NCBI GenBank assembly: GCA_002478885.1
Contig: DLKC01000013.1
Coordinates: forward strand, 1-31,526
Length of the DNA: 31,526 nucleotides
Source of the DNA: Chitinophagaceae bacterium UBA7600
GTDB lineage: Bacteria > Bacteroidota > Bacteroidia > Chitinophagales > Chitinophagaceae
Direction: 5' to 3'
Shown here: positions 1-8,170 of the stretch, one piece after another
How positions within the stretch are numbered: position 1 is the first letter of the stretch
Layout: the number at the start of each line of letters is the position of its first letter
Translations under genes and position numbers: made by a program
Notes under the pieces: generated by a model
The model's input: only the letters and a program-made list of their open reading frames with translations
The model's database searches: none
Told to the model about the DNA's origin: nothing

Positions 1-1
1 T

Positions 2-1276
2 ATCAATGCTGCACCTTCCGCTGTAAGTTGTTCTGTAACCAAACTTTCTGATGCAGGTTGCAGCGGTACAGGCACAGGTTCAGCAACAGTAAATGCAACA
101 GGAGGCAGCGGCGGTTATACTTACCTGTGGGATAATGGAGAAACTACGGCAACTGCTACCGCATTGTCGGCCGGCACCCATAGTGTAACTGTAAAAGATG
201 TTAACGGATGTTCAAGCTCTTGTGAAGTTACCATTGCGCAGACAAGCAACCTTGTATGTAAGATTGTCAAACTGTGCAACATAAGCTGTAACGGCAGTTG
301 CAATGGTTCTGCGAAAGCGAATATTTCCGGAGGCAGCGGCTCTTATACTTATCTCTGGGATAATGGAGAGACAACACAGACAGCCACTAAACTATGCGCA
401 GGTGTGCACACTGTAACTGTAACAGATACGAAGAGTGGTTGCTCAACAAGTTGCCAGGTTAGTATTACAGAACCAGCGAAACTTGTAGCAACGGCTGTTG
501 CCACTAACGCAAACTGCAGCAACACCGGAGGATCAATTAACCTGACGGTGAAAGGCGGAACGGCTCCTTATACTTATCTCTGGAATAATGGTGTTACCAC
601 TGAAGATCTTGCGAATGTTCCTTCCGGAAACTATTCTGTAACTGTTACAGATGCCAATAAATGCAGCACCACTGCCAGTGCATCGGTAACAGCAACACAG
701 GCTCCGACATGCAGTCTCAAATTATCCGGTGCAGCGCCGAAACCAAATTCTGCCGGCAACGTGATTTGCGCAACTGTCAGCGGTACGGTTAAAACATACA
801 AGCTAACTGTTTCCGGTGCGGGATGGAGTATTACCGGCAAGAAGGGCGCTAACTGTGCCATCTATACTGCTGGTAACCCTGGAACAACAGGCATCTTTAC
901 GCTGAAGACAACAGATGCAAACGGATGTACGAGTACCTGCACTTTGACGGTTACCTGCTCCGGTTCTACCAGCTTTGCAGGCGGAGGCAAACTCGACTAC
1001 ATGAATAAGGGTAATGAGAAAGGATCTATCAAAGCTTATCCAAACCCTTACCGTTCCGAGATCAATTTCGAATTCAGGTCGCCGGAAACAGGTGAAGCAG
1101 TGCTCGAACTGTATGACATGTTAGGACAAAAATTAGCGATCGTATTCAAAGGCAATGTTACCGCTCAAATGTTGAACTCAGCAAGGTTTGATGTTCCGGC
1201 CGGTCACAGGGTTCCAATGATGTACAAGCTTACAGTTGGTACGCATACCTACCATGGAACTGTTATTCCTGAATAA
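2..1276 (+). CDS. SprB-repeat surface protein with T9SS sorting domain (3' part)
   Basis: The reading frame is open from base 2 to the TAA at 1274-1276, so the gene begins before the window. The visible 424 residues contain about three SprB-type units, each with a GGSGxYTYLWDNGETT-like turn, a G(T/V)HxVTVxD strand and a GCSxSC pair; one earlier, partial unit precedes them. A separate cysteine-containing Ig-like unit follows. The last 80 residues (from AYPNPYRSEINF) form a type A T9SS sorting domain, the signal that sends proteins through the outer membrane for attachment or release. SprB repeats are known from gliding adhesins and other large surface proteins of Bacteroidota. The many cysteines suggest disulfide-stabilised repeats outside the cell. 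Specific ligand unknown; family assignment is firm, and the size of the missing N-terminal part cannot be judged. Confidence 0.9.
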   Translation: MNAAPSAVSCSVTKLSDAGCSGTGTGSATVNATGGSGGYTYLWDNGETTATATALSAGTHSVTVKDVNGCSSSCEVTIAQTSNLVCKIVKLCNISCNGSCNGSAKANISGGSGSYTYLWDNGETTQTATKLCAGVHTVTVTDTKSGCSTSCQVSITEPAKLVATAVATNANCSNTGGSINLTVKGGTAPYTYLWNNGVTTEDLANVPSGNYSVTVTDANKCSTTASASVTATQAPTCSLKLSGAAPKPNSAGNVICATVSGTVKTYKLTVSGAGWSITGKKGANCAIYTAGNPGTTGIFTLKTTDANGCTSTCTLTVTCSGSTSFAGGGKLDYMNKGNEKGSIKAYPNPYRSEINFEFRSPETGEAVLELYDMLGQKLAIVFKGNVTAQMLNSARFDVPAGHRVPMMYKLTVGTHTYHGTVIPE

Positions 1277-1295
1277 TAAAATCAGTTTACCAAAC

Positions 1296-1327
1296 AAAAA
1301 GCGCTCTTTAAAAAGAGCGCTTTTTTT
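1296..1327. terminator. Bidirectional intrinsic terminator
   Basis: A perfect stem GCGCTCTTT/AAAGAGCGC (1301-1309 with 1312-1320) is flanked by an A-run on the left and a seven-T run on the right. It lies between the convergent SprB-repeat gene and the cysteine desulfurase gene and can stop transcription from both sides. Confidence 0.85.
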
Positions 1328-1454
1328 ATGACCATAAGATGAAAATTTCAGCACTGCCAAGGATATGCCTGTCAGCGGCTTTGTATCCCGTTTGTGCAGC
1401 CGATGTAGTGCAGCCAGGCCTGGCAACCATCCTGAGAAGTCGAGAGAAGAAAAT

Positions 1455-2582
1455 CTAAACCAATTCAGCCAGTTTGTTCACGACCAAATCAACTTCTTCT
1501 TTTGTGTTAAGCTTACTGAAAGAGAACCTTACCGTAACCCTGTTGGGATCGTTGTTGATCGCACGGATCACATGGCTGCCCGCATCTGCGCCGCTGGTGC
1601 ATGCACTCCCGCCGCTTGCACAAATATTATTCATATCAAGGCTGAAGAGCAGCATTTCGCTTTTTTCTGTTTTTGGAAAGCCGACGCTTAATACCGTGTA
1701 CAAGCTGTTGCCAAGGGTATCGCCGTTAAAGGACACATCCTTAATATGTTTCAGCAGTTCATCCATCATATACAACCTGATGCTGTTGATGTACCTGCGA
1801 TCTTCTTCAAATCCTGCGGTAGCCAGTTCGAGGGCTTTTGCAAAGCCCACTATGCCATAAAGGTTTTCTGTACCTGCACGCATATTGCGTTCCTGTGAGC
1901 CGCCGTGTATGAATGGATTGATCTTTATATTCTCGTTTACATATAAAATCCCCACCCCTTTTGGCCCGTGGAATTTATGACCGGCACCGGTAATAAAATG
2001 TACCGGCGTATTGCGCAGATCGATCGGGAAATGCCCTACAGTCTGCACGGTGTCGCAATGAAAAACAGCTTTGTATTTTTTGCACAATTCACCGACGGCA
2101 TTGATGTCCGTTATGTTACCGATTTCGTTGTTGGCATGCATTAGTGTTACCAGCGTTTTCTGAGTGCTGGTTGCCAGGAGGTTTTCGAGATCGGCCATAT
2201 CGATATGCCCATTCTCCAAAACCCTTACATAGCTCAGTTTTACTTTACCCGTTTTTGCCAGGTGTTCTACCGTATGTAAAGTAGCATGGTGTTCTAGCGG
2301 GGAGGTAATGATATGCCCGCAGCCGAGGTCGTTCACGGAAGCGTTGATCGCGGTATTGCTTGCTTCGGTACCGCCACTGGTAAAAAATATCTCGGCCGGG
2401 TGTGCATTGAGGAGCTTTGCCACTGTTTTCCTCGCATTTTCCACTGCCAGCCGGGTTTCGCGGCCATAGCTGTAAATGGAAGAAGGGTTTCCAAAATGCG
2501 TGGTAAGATAAGGCATCATCGCCTCCAGTACTTTTGGATCGAGCGCTGTTGTGGCCGCATTGTCAAGATATATTCTGTTCAT
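1455..2582 (-). CDS. Cysteine desulfurase (IscS/NifS family)
   Basis: A PLP enzyme that takes sulfur from L-cysteine, giving alanine and an enzyme persulfide used for FeS clusters and thio-modified tRNA; cytoplasmic. The 375-residue protein starts MNRIYLDNAATT and shows the class V aminotransferase fold motifs: HANNEIG (149-155), the PLP lysine in GAGHKFHGPKG (Lys203) and the catalytic cysteine in SGGSACTSG (Cys328, on the mobile loop typical of group I enzymes). An in-frame ATG 22 codons upstream exists, but the chosen ATG has a strong GGAGG eight bases before it and begins at the conserved N terminus. No iscU, iscA or regulator lies beside it, so it is either a stand-alone general desulfurase or serves tRNA thiolation. 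A short intergenic repeat lies in its probable 5' leader. Confidence 0.93.
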   Translation of the reverse strand: MNRIYLDNAATTALDPKVLEAMMPYLTTHFGNPSSIYSYGRETRLAVENARKTVAKLLNAHPAEIFFTSGGTEASNTAINASVNDLGCGHIITSPLEHHATLHTVEHLAKTGKVKLSYVRVLENGHIDMADLENLLATSTQKTLVTLMHANNEIGNITDINAVGELCKKYKAVFHCDTVQTVGHFPIDLRNTPVHFITGAGHKFHGPKGVGILYVNENIKINPFIHGGSQERNMRAGTENLYGIVGFAKALELATAGFEEDRRYINSIRLYMMDELLKHIKDVSFNGDTLGNSLYTVLSVGFPKTEKSEMLLFSLDMNNICASGGSACTSGADAGSHVIRAINNDPNRVTVRFSFSKLNTKEEVDLVVNKLAELV

Positions 2583-2590
2583 AAAATAAA

Positions 2591-2595
2591 CCTCC
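2591..2595 (-). promoter_or_regulatory. Shine-Dalgarno site that fixes the desulfurase start
   Basis: On the minus strand this reads GGAGG with eight bases to the ATG at 2582. It is unusually strong for this window, where most genes have no such site, and it rules against the longer start at 2648. Confidence 0.7.
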
Positions 2596-2637
2596 GTAAA
2601 GTAAATAAATACTTTCCTGGCATTGTTGCGGACTGCA

Positions 2638-2669
2638 CTGCAGTACAAGTGAGTGACACAACGAAGATG
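2638..2669 (-). repeat. Interspersed intergenic repeat, copy 1 (GTGTCAC version)
   Basis: Reads TTGTGTCAC on the minus strand, followed by CTTGTACTGCAG; nearly the same 30 bases recur at 30369-30398. A 13-bp palindrome, ACTGCACTGCAGT (2632-2644), overlaps one end. It lies upstream of the desulfurase gene, between its start and a candidate promoter at 2692. Confidence 0.7.
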
Positions 2670-2691
2670 AGTAATGATATAATTGCCGGCG

Positions 2692-2719
2692 CAAAAATAA
2701 AACTTACTATTCTATTAAA
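2692..2719 (-). promoter_or_regulatory. Candidate promoter for the cysteine desulfurase gene
   Basis: The minus strand has a perfect -7 box TATTTTTG (2692-2699), with a weak TTTA at the -33 position (2716-2719, 16-nt gap). If used, the leader would be about 100 nt and would contain intergenic repeat copy 1. Confidence 0.33.
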
Positions 2720-2755
2720 CGAGCAGAGTAATTAAGGACAGCCATGCGCCGGTGC

Positions 2756-4138
2756 TTACATGCTTTCTTTGATATCCTGCATGAGGCGGCGGGCGATGTT
2801 CTCTGCGGTTGTTTCGAAATTGCTTTCGGAATAAATGCGGATGATGGGCTCTGTGTTGCTTGTGCGCAGGTGCACCCAGTCGTTATCGAACTCGATCTTT
2901 AAACCGTCTTCGGTGTTGATGGGATTGTTCCGGTATTTTTTCTGGATATGTGCGAATATTTTTTTGACATCGATGCCGTTGTCGAGCTCGATCTTATTTT
3001 TACTGATAAAGTAATCGGGGTAAAGCCTGCGCATTTGCGTAGTGCTCTTTTTTGTTTGGGCCATATAGGTGAGAAACAACGCAATGCCAATTAGCGCATC
3101 GCGGCCATAATGCAGGTCGGGAACAATTATGCCCCCATTGCCTTCGCCGCCAATGACCGCGTTTACTTCTTTCATTTTGTTTACCACGTTCACCTCTCCC
3201 ACTGCGCTGGGATGATAAGTGCCGCCATGTTTAAGGGTAACATCTTTCAATGCCCTCGTGGATGACATATTGCTTACGGTGTTGCCTTTCCGGTGCTGCA
3301 ACACGTAGTCTGCAATGGCTACAAGGGTGTACTCTTCGCCAAACAAAGTGCCGTCTTCACAAACAAAACAAAGCCTGTCAACATCCGGATCCACGGCGAT
3401 GCCAAGCTGAGCGTGTTGTTTGTTTACTTCGGTACATAAGCCTGACAGGTGCTGTGGCAAGGGTTCGGGATTGTGCGCAAATTTTCCGTTCACCTCTTCA
3501 TTGAGCACTACGATATCTTTAACGCCCAGTTCACGCAGCAAGTGCGGTATAGCAAATGCGCCGGTGCTGTTGATGGCATCGACAACGATCTTATATTTTT
3601 GTTTTTTGATAGCGGCGACATCTACCAACGGGTGATTGATGATGGCATCGATGTGTTGCTGGAGTGCGGTGTCGTTTGTTTTGTAAGAGCCGAGTTTATC
3701 GACCGGTGCGAAAGTAAAACTATCTGTATCGGCCAGCCGCAATATTTCTGCACCGTCGGCAGCGCTGATGAATTCGCCCTTACCGTTGAGTAATTTTAAT
3801 GCGTTCCATTCTTTTGGGTTATGGCTTGCCGTGAGAATAATGCCGCCGGCTGCTTCATTAAAAATAACAGCCATTTCTGTTGTAGGTGTGGTAGTAAGCC
3901 CGAGGTCGATTACATCGAGCCCCATTGCATTTAATGTGCTTACGACGAGGCGTTGTATCATCTCGCCGCTAATGCGGGCATCTCTTCCTAAGATAATTTT
4001 CCTGCTATGCGTGGAGTGTTTAAGCACCCATGAGCCATAAGCAGCAGTAAACTTAACTACATCAACGGGACTAAGTGTTTCACCAGGTTTGCCTCCAATC
4101 GTTCCCCTGATCCCCGATATGCTTTTGATTAAAGCCAT
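2756..4138 (-). CDS. glmM: Phosphoglucosamine mutase, archaeal-like type
   Basis: Converts glucosamine-6-phosphate to glucosamine-1-phosphate for UDP-GlcNAc, hence peptidoglycan and lipid A; cytoplasmic alpha-D-phosphohexomutase. All four active-site elements are present in the 460 residues: phosphoserine loop TASHNPKEWNALK (Ser105), Mg site DPDVDRL (250-256), sugar loop GEGNGG (331-336) and phosphate-binding RTSNTEP (425-431). The sugar loop EGNGG resembles the archaeal-type enzymes instead of the GEQSGH of classical bacterial GlmM, a form common in Bacteroidota. Phosphomannomutase/phosphoglucomutase activity cannot be excluded from sequence alone. The start codon is the only ATG at the conserved N terminus; a textbook Bacteroidota promoter lies just upstream. 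Confidence 0.9.
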   Translation of the reverse strand: MALIKSISGIRGTIGGKPGETLSPVDVVKFTAAYGSWVLKHSTHSRKIILGRDARISGEMIQRLVVSTLNAMGLDVIDLGLTTTPTTEMAVIFNEAAGGIILTASHNPKEWNALKLLNGKGEFISAADGAEILRLADTDSFTFAPVDKLGSYKTNDTALQQHIDAIINHPLVDVAAIKKQKYKIVVDAINSTGAFAIPHLLRELGVKDIVVLNEEVNGKFAHNPEPLPQHLSGLCTEVNKQHAQLGIAVDPDVDRLCFVCEDGTLFGEEYTLVAIADYVLQHRKGNTVSNMSSTRALKDVTLKHGGTYHPSAVGEVNVVNKMKEVNAVIGGEGNGGIIVPDLHYGRDALIGIALFLTYMAQTKKSTTQMRRLYPDYFISKNKIELDNGIDVKKIFAHIQKKYRNNPINTEDGLKIEFDNDWVHLRTSNTEPIIRIYSESNFETTAENIARRLMQDIKESM

Positions 4139-4160
4139 CTGTCATCATTTTTGGTAGCAG

Positions 4161-4190
4161 CAAACATACTCTAAAAAATGATTCAGCAAA
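4161..4190 (-). promoter_or_regulatory. Promoter of the phosphohexomutase gene
   Basis: On the minus strand: TTTG (4187-4190), 18-nt spacer, TATGTTTG (4161-4168), an exact match to the Bacteroidota -33/-7 consensus. Expected transcription start about 4155, giving a leader of roughly 16 nt before the ATG at 4138. Confidence 0.6.
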
Positions 4191-4272
4191 AAAGCAAACG
4201 CTTGCCGTCACTGAAAACTTTTCCCCGCGCCACTTATCTTCGGCAACTATGTGTTTTGCCCGTACCTATTGC

Positions 4273-4641
4273 TTATTTCACCGGCATCGGGGAAAAGAAA
4301 GTTGAATCGGGCTTAAGGATAAACATGTTATCGGGTGTTGACCGGTAGATTGATAAACCATTCTCATTACTGCCGAGGTATGCCAGCTGTAGCTTTTGTG
4401 TAAATGCATTTGGCATATAAATACCCTGTGATTTGTTTGCCGGGGCAATCGGGGCTAACTGCCTTGATGCATTATTAAAAGGCATGTAGGCGAGCCCCAC
4501 GCCATTTATTCGCGGATTTTTGCTGTAAAACCGGTCTAATTTTGTGACAAGGCTGTCACCCGACTTAATAACGGAGCGTTGTGCAAGGCATGCTGTGTGG
4601 AGAAATAAAAGTATGACTGCTGCCAGGATAATCTTTTTCAT
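4273..4641 (-). CDS. Small secreted protein of unknown function
   Basis: A 122-residue protein with a clear signal peptide: MKK, hydrophobic AAVILLFLHTA, then CLAQ, probably cut after Ala in CLA. The mature part has about 100 residues, is rich in Asn, Pro and Ser, and has no cysteine or motif I recognise. It sits upstream of the phosphohexomutase gene on the same strand, but that gene has its own promoter, so they need not be co-transcribed. The coding call rests on the signal peptide, length and convincing residue composition; function unknown. Confidence 0.75.
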   Translation of the reverse strand: MKKIILAAVILLFLHTACLAQRSVIKSGDSLVTKLDRFYSKNPRINGVGLAYMPFNNASRQLAPIAPANKSQGIYMPNAFTQKLQLAYLGSNENGLSIYRSTPDNMFILKPDSTFFSPMPVK

Positions 4642-4718
4642 AAGTGTTCGTTTGATGATTTAAGATAAGAATCTTTCCGATTTAATCCTACGAAGGGAGC
4701 CATGTTAGCTGCCCCGGG

Positions 4719-4748
4719 TTGCCGGGTTAGTGTTTTACTGTATCTTTC
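4719..4748 (+). promoter_or_regulatory. Candidate promoter for the PAP2 gene
   Basis: TTG (4719-4721), 19-nt spacer, TATCTTTC (4741-4748, 7 of 8 with the TAnnTTTG box). A start of transcription near 4755 would exclude an upstream ATG at 4730 and favours the starts at 4799 or 4820. Confidence 0.35.
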
Positions 4749-4819
4749 CCCCGCATTTTACACAAAGGAAATATTTCCTGTTTTCAATTGTTGACGGTAT
4801 GTACCTGGTAAATATATTT

Positions 4820-5449
4820 ATGTCTGCTTTCTGGGCCAACCTTCTTTCCCTTTTTAACCATCTGGACCAATACCTTTTTTTAAAAGTAAACGGGGAATGG
4901 ACCAACCATTTTCTTGACTCCGTTTTTCCCTGGTGGCGCGATAGCAATACGTGGCTGCCTTTTTATTTGTTTATTTTCCTGCTGGCCGTAGTCAATTTCG
5001 GCTGGCGTATCTGGCCGTGGGTTGTGTGCTTTATCATTACCGTAACACTTACCGACCAGGTAAGCAGTGGCATTCTCAAAAACTGGATCAACCGTCCGCG
5101 CCCCTGCAATGATGAAGTGCTAATGTACCAGGTAAGGCTACTGCTGAGTTATTGCCCCGGTAACGGAAGCTTTACCTCCTCGCACGCAACCAATCATTTT
5201 GGGATGGCCTGTTTTCTATATTTTACGCTGCGGCCCTATGTTAAAAAATGGGGATACCTGTTTTTCTTTTGGGCGGCCACCATCAGCTATGGGCAGGTAT
5301 ATGTTGGCATACACTATCCGTTCGATGTCATCTGCGGTGCCATACTTGGCAGTAGCATTGGCTGCATTACGGCTTCAATCTTCAACCGCCGTATTGGTTT
5401 ACCCCCGCTTATTTCAAAGCGCATTCAACAGCCTGTAAACATGCAATAA
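4820..5449 (+). CDS. PAP2-family membrane phosphatase
   Basis: Integral inner-membrane phosphatase of the type 2 phosphatidic acid phosphatase family, which removes phosphate from lipid phosphates such as undecaprenyl-PP or lipid A. In the 209-residue form: motif 1 KNWINRPRP (87-95), motif 2 FTSSH with His122 (PSGH in most members), motif 3 ending GIHYPFD with His165 and Asp169. The Arg that normally precedes the His by six residues is Gln159. Five to six hydrophobic segments alternate with the motifs as in the family. The start is uncertain: ATGs at 4730, 4799 and 4820 are in frame. I chose 4820 because it lies behind an A/T-rich leader and fits the usual N-terminal length; 4799 is also possible. 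Exact lipid substrate unknown. Confidence 0.87.
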   Translation: MSAFWANLLSLFNHLDQYLFLKVNGEWTNHFLDSVFPWWRDSNTWLPFYLFIFLLAVVNFGWRIWPWVVCFIITVTLTDQVSSGILKNWINRPRPCNDEVLMYQVRLLLSYCPGNGSFTSSHATNHFGMACFLYFTLRPYVKKWGYLFFFWAATISYGQVYVGIHYPFDVICGAILGSSIGCITASIFNRRIGLPPLISKRIQQPVNMQ

Positions 5450-5469
5450 CTATTGTTGGCCCGGCATAT

Positions 5470-5506
5470 GCACAAGTGGCATCTTTGTTGCGTCGCACAC
5501 TTGTGC
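5470..5506 (+). repeat. Interspersed intergenic repeat, copy 2, inside a hairpin
   Basis: Core GTTGCGTCGCAC (5487-5498) preceded by GGCATC (5478-5483). The copy is enclosed by a perfect 9-bp inverted repeat, GCACAAGTG (5470-5478) and CACTTGTGC (5498-5506). It follows the PAP2 gene. The rest of 5450-5750 holds another degenerate copy and a promoter but no gene I can support. Confidence 0.7.
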
Positions 5507-5596
5507 TGATGATCGGTGAATGGCCTGTGGCGAATCATTTATCCCATCCTTTATTTGTTATCGGCATTTGTCATTGCCATTCCTCTCCCGAACGTT

Positions 5597-5615
5597 GAAG
5601 TGAGTGATGCCGCAT
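5597..5615 (-). repeat. Degenerate copy of the intergenic repeat
   Basis: GAAGTGAGTG joined directly to ATGCCGCAT. Compared with the copy at 25913-25963, the two arms are retained and the central ACACAACCGGCG part is missing, so this looks like a deletion derivative. Confidence 0.4.
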
Positions 5616-5708
5616 AGGCCGGGACTTTAGCAAAGTGTTGATGCCATAAGCACCGTTGCCCGGGCAGCGCCAATGATTTTCTTAACGCCTGTTATCTAAA
5701 TGCAGGCA

Positions 5709-5742
5709 TTGAACAGGCTTTATTGCTTATTCATTAGATTTG
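5709..5742 (+). promoter_or_regulatory. Candidate promoter for the CNNM/CBS protein
   Basis: A perfect -7 box TAGATTTG (5735-5742) with TTG at 5709-5711 (23-nt gap, at the long end). Transcription would begin about 5747, a few bases before the ATG at 5752, making the TTG at 5740 unusable as a start. Confidence 0.38.
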
Positions 5743-5751
5743 CCGCAATCT

Positions 5752-7056
5752 ATGACTGAAATATTAATCATTTTCGGACTTATACTGTTGAACGGCGTTT
5801 TTGCGATGGCTGAAATTGCCCTTATATCTGCGCGTAAAGCGAGGCTTGAAGCCCAGGCCAACAAAGGCGATGCGAGAGCGAAAGAAGCGTTGGATCTTGC
5901 GACCCACCCTGACAAGTTTATCTCGACAACCCAGATAGGTATAACGCTTATCGGCATTCTTAACGGTATTTTCTCGGGAGATAAGATTAAGGCCGACCTC
6001 GTGGCATACCTTAGCCAGTACGATTCCCTAAAAACCTACAGCAACGGCCTTGCCACCACTGTTGTGGTTATTCTCATTACCTATTTCTCGCTTGTGCTTG
6101 GGGAATTATTACCCAAACGCATTGGCCTCAGCAATCCCGAGGCAATTGCCAAGGCCCTTGCTGCGCCTATGCGTATTGTTACGTACATCACCTATCCATT
6201 TATCTGGTTACTTACAAAGTCGAACCAACTACTGGTGAAGATCTTTAACATCAAAGGGAACGATAACCAGGTAACGGAGGAGGAAATAAAAGCGATCATC
6301 AGCGAGGGCACTGAACAGGGCGCGATTGATGAAGCCGAACAGGAGATCATTGAAAGGGTTTTTCACTTAGGCGACCGCAACATTACGTCCCTGATGACGC
6401 ACCGCAGCGATATTGAATGGCTGAATGCCGGAAGCTGTATTGAAGACATGAATAAGCTGGATGGCGACTCCCTGCATTCCGTTTACCCCGTGTGTGAGGA
6501 AAATATTGATGAGATACTTGGTGTAGTGGCGCTAAAAGATATTTTTCGCGAACCAAAAGAGCGGCTGCTGCGTGATGTGGTAAAGCCTGCTTTTTATGTA
6601 CCGGAAAACAATACCGCTTACCAGTTGCTTGAAAAATTCAAACAGACCAAAACGCACTACGCGTTTATTGTGGATGAGTATGGAACGCTCCAGGGCATTA
6701 TAACACTCAATGATATTATGGAAGCCATCGTAGGCGACATTTCAGAAATACATGAGGATGATTACGAGATAACGCAAAGAGAAGATGGCAGTTATCTCAT
6801 TGATGCGCAAATTCCGTATTACGATTTTCTCAGCTATTTTAATAAAACAGAGTGGAAAGATGAGGGCGGCCAGGAATTTGATACGCTTGCCGGGTTCATC
6901 CTTTACCATCTCGAGCGCATACCCGCTACCGGCGACAAAATGGAATGGAAGGGTTTTGGATTTGAAATAATTGATATGGACGGGCATCGCATCGACAAAC
7001 TATTGGTTAGCATTTCGGGTAAATTAAAAGAGGAAATGGAAAACGAAGACCTGTAG
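5752..7056 (+). CDS. CNNM/CorC-type transporter-associated protein with CBS pair
   Basis: A 434-residue membrane protein of the hemolysin C/CorC (UPF0053) family, related to Mg/Co efflux proteins. N-terminal CNNM (DUF21) transmembrane domain about residues 1-180, with a MAEIALISARKARLE start and GELLPKRIGL near 120-130. A pair of CBS domains at about 200-320 includes the conserved MTHRSDIEWL and FIVDEYGTLQGIITLNDIMEAIVGD stretches (ends only quoted here as landmarks). The C-terminal CorC_HlyC domain is at about 335-425, with DGSYLIDAQ and FDTLAGFIL. Domain order and length are those of full family members, so it should be intact. The start is ATG 5752 rather than an in-frame TTG at 5740 that falls in the -7 promoter box. 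Substrate ion not deducible. Confidence 0.9.
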   Translation: MTEILIIFGLILLNGVFAMAEIALISARKARLEAQANKGDARAKEALDLATHPDKFISTTQIGITLIGILNGIFSGDKIKADLVAYLSQYDSLKTYSNGLATTVVVILITYFSLVLGELLPKRIGLSNPEAIAKALAAPMRIVTYITYPFIWLLTKSNQLLVKIFNIKGNDNQVTEEEIKAIISEGTEQGAIDEAEQEIIERVFHLGDRNITSLMTHRSDIEWLNAGSCIEDMNKLDGDSLHSVYPVCEENIDEILGVVALKDIFREPKERLLRDVVKPAFYVPENNTAYQLLEKFKQTKTHYAFIVDEYGTLQGIITLNDIMEAIVGDISEIHEDDYEITQREDGSYLIDAQIPYYDFLSYFNKTEWKDEGGQEFDTLAGFILYHLERIPATGDKMEWKGFGFEIIDMDGHRIDKLLVSISGKLKEEMENEDL

Positions 7057-7113
7057 TTTTTTTGTAGCCAGCTTCAATGCCCATGGCATCCCGATTGCGC
7101 GATATCGCCGGCT

Positions 7114-7136
7114 TATCCGGCATCGCAAACTTGTAC
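7114..7136 (+). repeat. Short repeat variant lacking the dyad core
   Basis: TATCCGGCATCGCAAA followed by CTTGTAC; 20 of 23 bases match the minus strand at 18458-18480. It carries both arms (GGCATC and CTTGTAC) of the main repeat family but not the TTGYGTCRC centre. It lies in the 212-bp gap before the nitroreductase gene, where I see nothing else. Confidence 0.45.
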
Positions 7137-7268
7137 TATAGCAAATTAATTATCAAGCTAGTCAAAAAATCCCTCGTTGTTCGTTGGGACCACTGTAAAA
7201 GAAAGCTGTCCCGGTTCGTTAGCCTTCAGCAAATGCGGCATTGACGCTTAACCCACTATTTTTACGTT

Positions 7269-7850
7269 ATGAATTCCTTTGATATACTAAAGCAGGTTAT
7301 CAGCAGCAGGCGCACAACCAAGCCTGCAGCGATGAATGGAAGGAGAATAGATGACACAATCATTCACGAATTGCTCCAGTTAGCCGATTGGGCACCGACG
7401 CATGCTTTAACCGAGCCGTGGCGTTTTATTGTGTACAGTGGGGCCTCATTTCAGCAATTTTGCCGTGACCATGCTGATATGTATCAGTCAATAACCCCGG
7501 CAGAAAAATTCAACCAGGCAAAGTATGATAACATGAAGCGTATTGCACATACGGCTTCGCACCTCCTACTTGTTTATATGAAACGTACTGCCAACGCAAA
7601 AATTCCTGCATCAGAAGAATTTGCCGCTGTCGCTGCCGCCACGGAACACCTATTGCTTGGCGCACATGCTACAGGTATAGCTGCTATGTGGAGCACCGCG
7701 GGTGCCACCCATCATGATGTGATGAAAGCATATCTCGGATTACAGCAGGAAGACACTGTAGCCGGATTAATCTATCTTGGCTATTGCGATGAAATTTCAA
7801 AGGAAGGCAAACGCAATGTTCCGCTTTCAGAAAAGACCACGTGGAAATAA
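7269..7850 (+). CDS. YdjA-like nitroreductase
   Basis: FMN-dependent NAD(P)H oxidoreductase of the nitroreductase superfamily, cytoplasmic, probably a homodimer with shared FMN sites. The 193-residue protein has the N-terminal FMN-phosphate loop SSRRTTKPA (12-20), the APTHALTEPWRF element near residues 42-53 (compare APDHKSMQPW in YdjA), an alanine-rich central helix, and the GIAAMWSTAGATHHD and GLIYLGY segments that close the flavin site. Length matches the small YdjA subgroup. The physiological substrate of this subgroup is unknown. It ends convergently with the DUF3185-like gene. Confidence 0.9.
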   Translation: MNSFDILKQVISSRRTTKPAAMNGRRIDDTIIHELLQLADWAPTHALTEPWRFIVYSGASFQQFCRDHADMYQSITPAEKFNQAKYDNMKRIAHTASHLLLVYMKRTANAKIPASEEFAAVAAATEHLLLGAHATGIAAMWSTAGATHHDVMKAYLGLQQEDTVAGLIYLGYCDEISKEGKRNVPLSEKTTWK

Positions 7851-7903
7851 TCGAAGCCTGCAACCGCAGCAATGCTCCTTGCTAATCAGCCTTGTTGTGG
7901 CAA

Positions 7904-8125
7904 TCAGGCTACTCTCCTTTTGTCAACCACCACAAACACAATCCCAGCCAGGAGCAATGCCGCACCAACAACAGGCGACCATTCGAAAGAGTGGTTTTGT
8001 TCCTTGCTTACTTCAATGGGACCAACATCAACGATCTTATCCTTCGTTACATAGTTAAAGCCGGTATATGCAATCATTAGTATGCCGACTACAACCAATA
8101 ATAACCCAATTGTTCTTTTACTCAT
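7904..8125 (-). CDS. Small DUF3185-like membrane protein
   Basis: A 73-residue protein with two hydrophobic helices (about 6-26 and 50-67) separated by a short polar segment containing KDKIVDVGPIEVSKE. This pattern, with GP(I/L)xIxKExxHxxxWSPxxG in the loop, is that of DUF3185-type inner-membrane proteins. AGGA lies a few bases before the ATG. Function unknown; it is probably a single gene convergent with the nitroreductase gene 53 bases away. Confidence 0.78.
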   Translation of the reverse strand: MSKRTIGLLLVVVGILMIAYTGFNYVTKDKIVDVGPIEVSKEQNHSFEWSPVVGAALLLAGIVFVVVDKRRVA

Positions 8126-8170
8126 ATTCCTGATTTTATTTTACGATGGGTAAACCGTAGCTGTTTCTAA

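Noticed and set aside
1413..1424. GCCAGGCCTGGC perfect palindrome downstream of the desulfurase gene
   Set aside because: A single 12-bp palindrome without T-run, partner copy or other context; likely chance.
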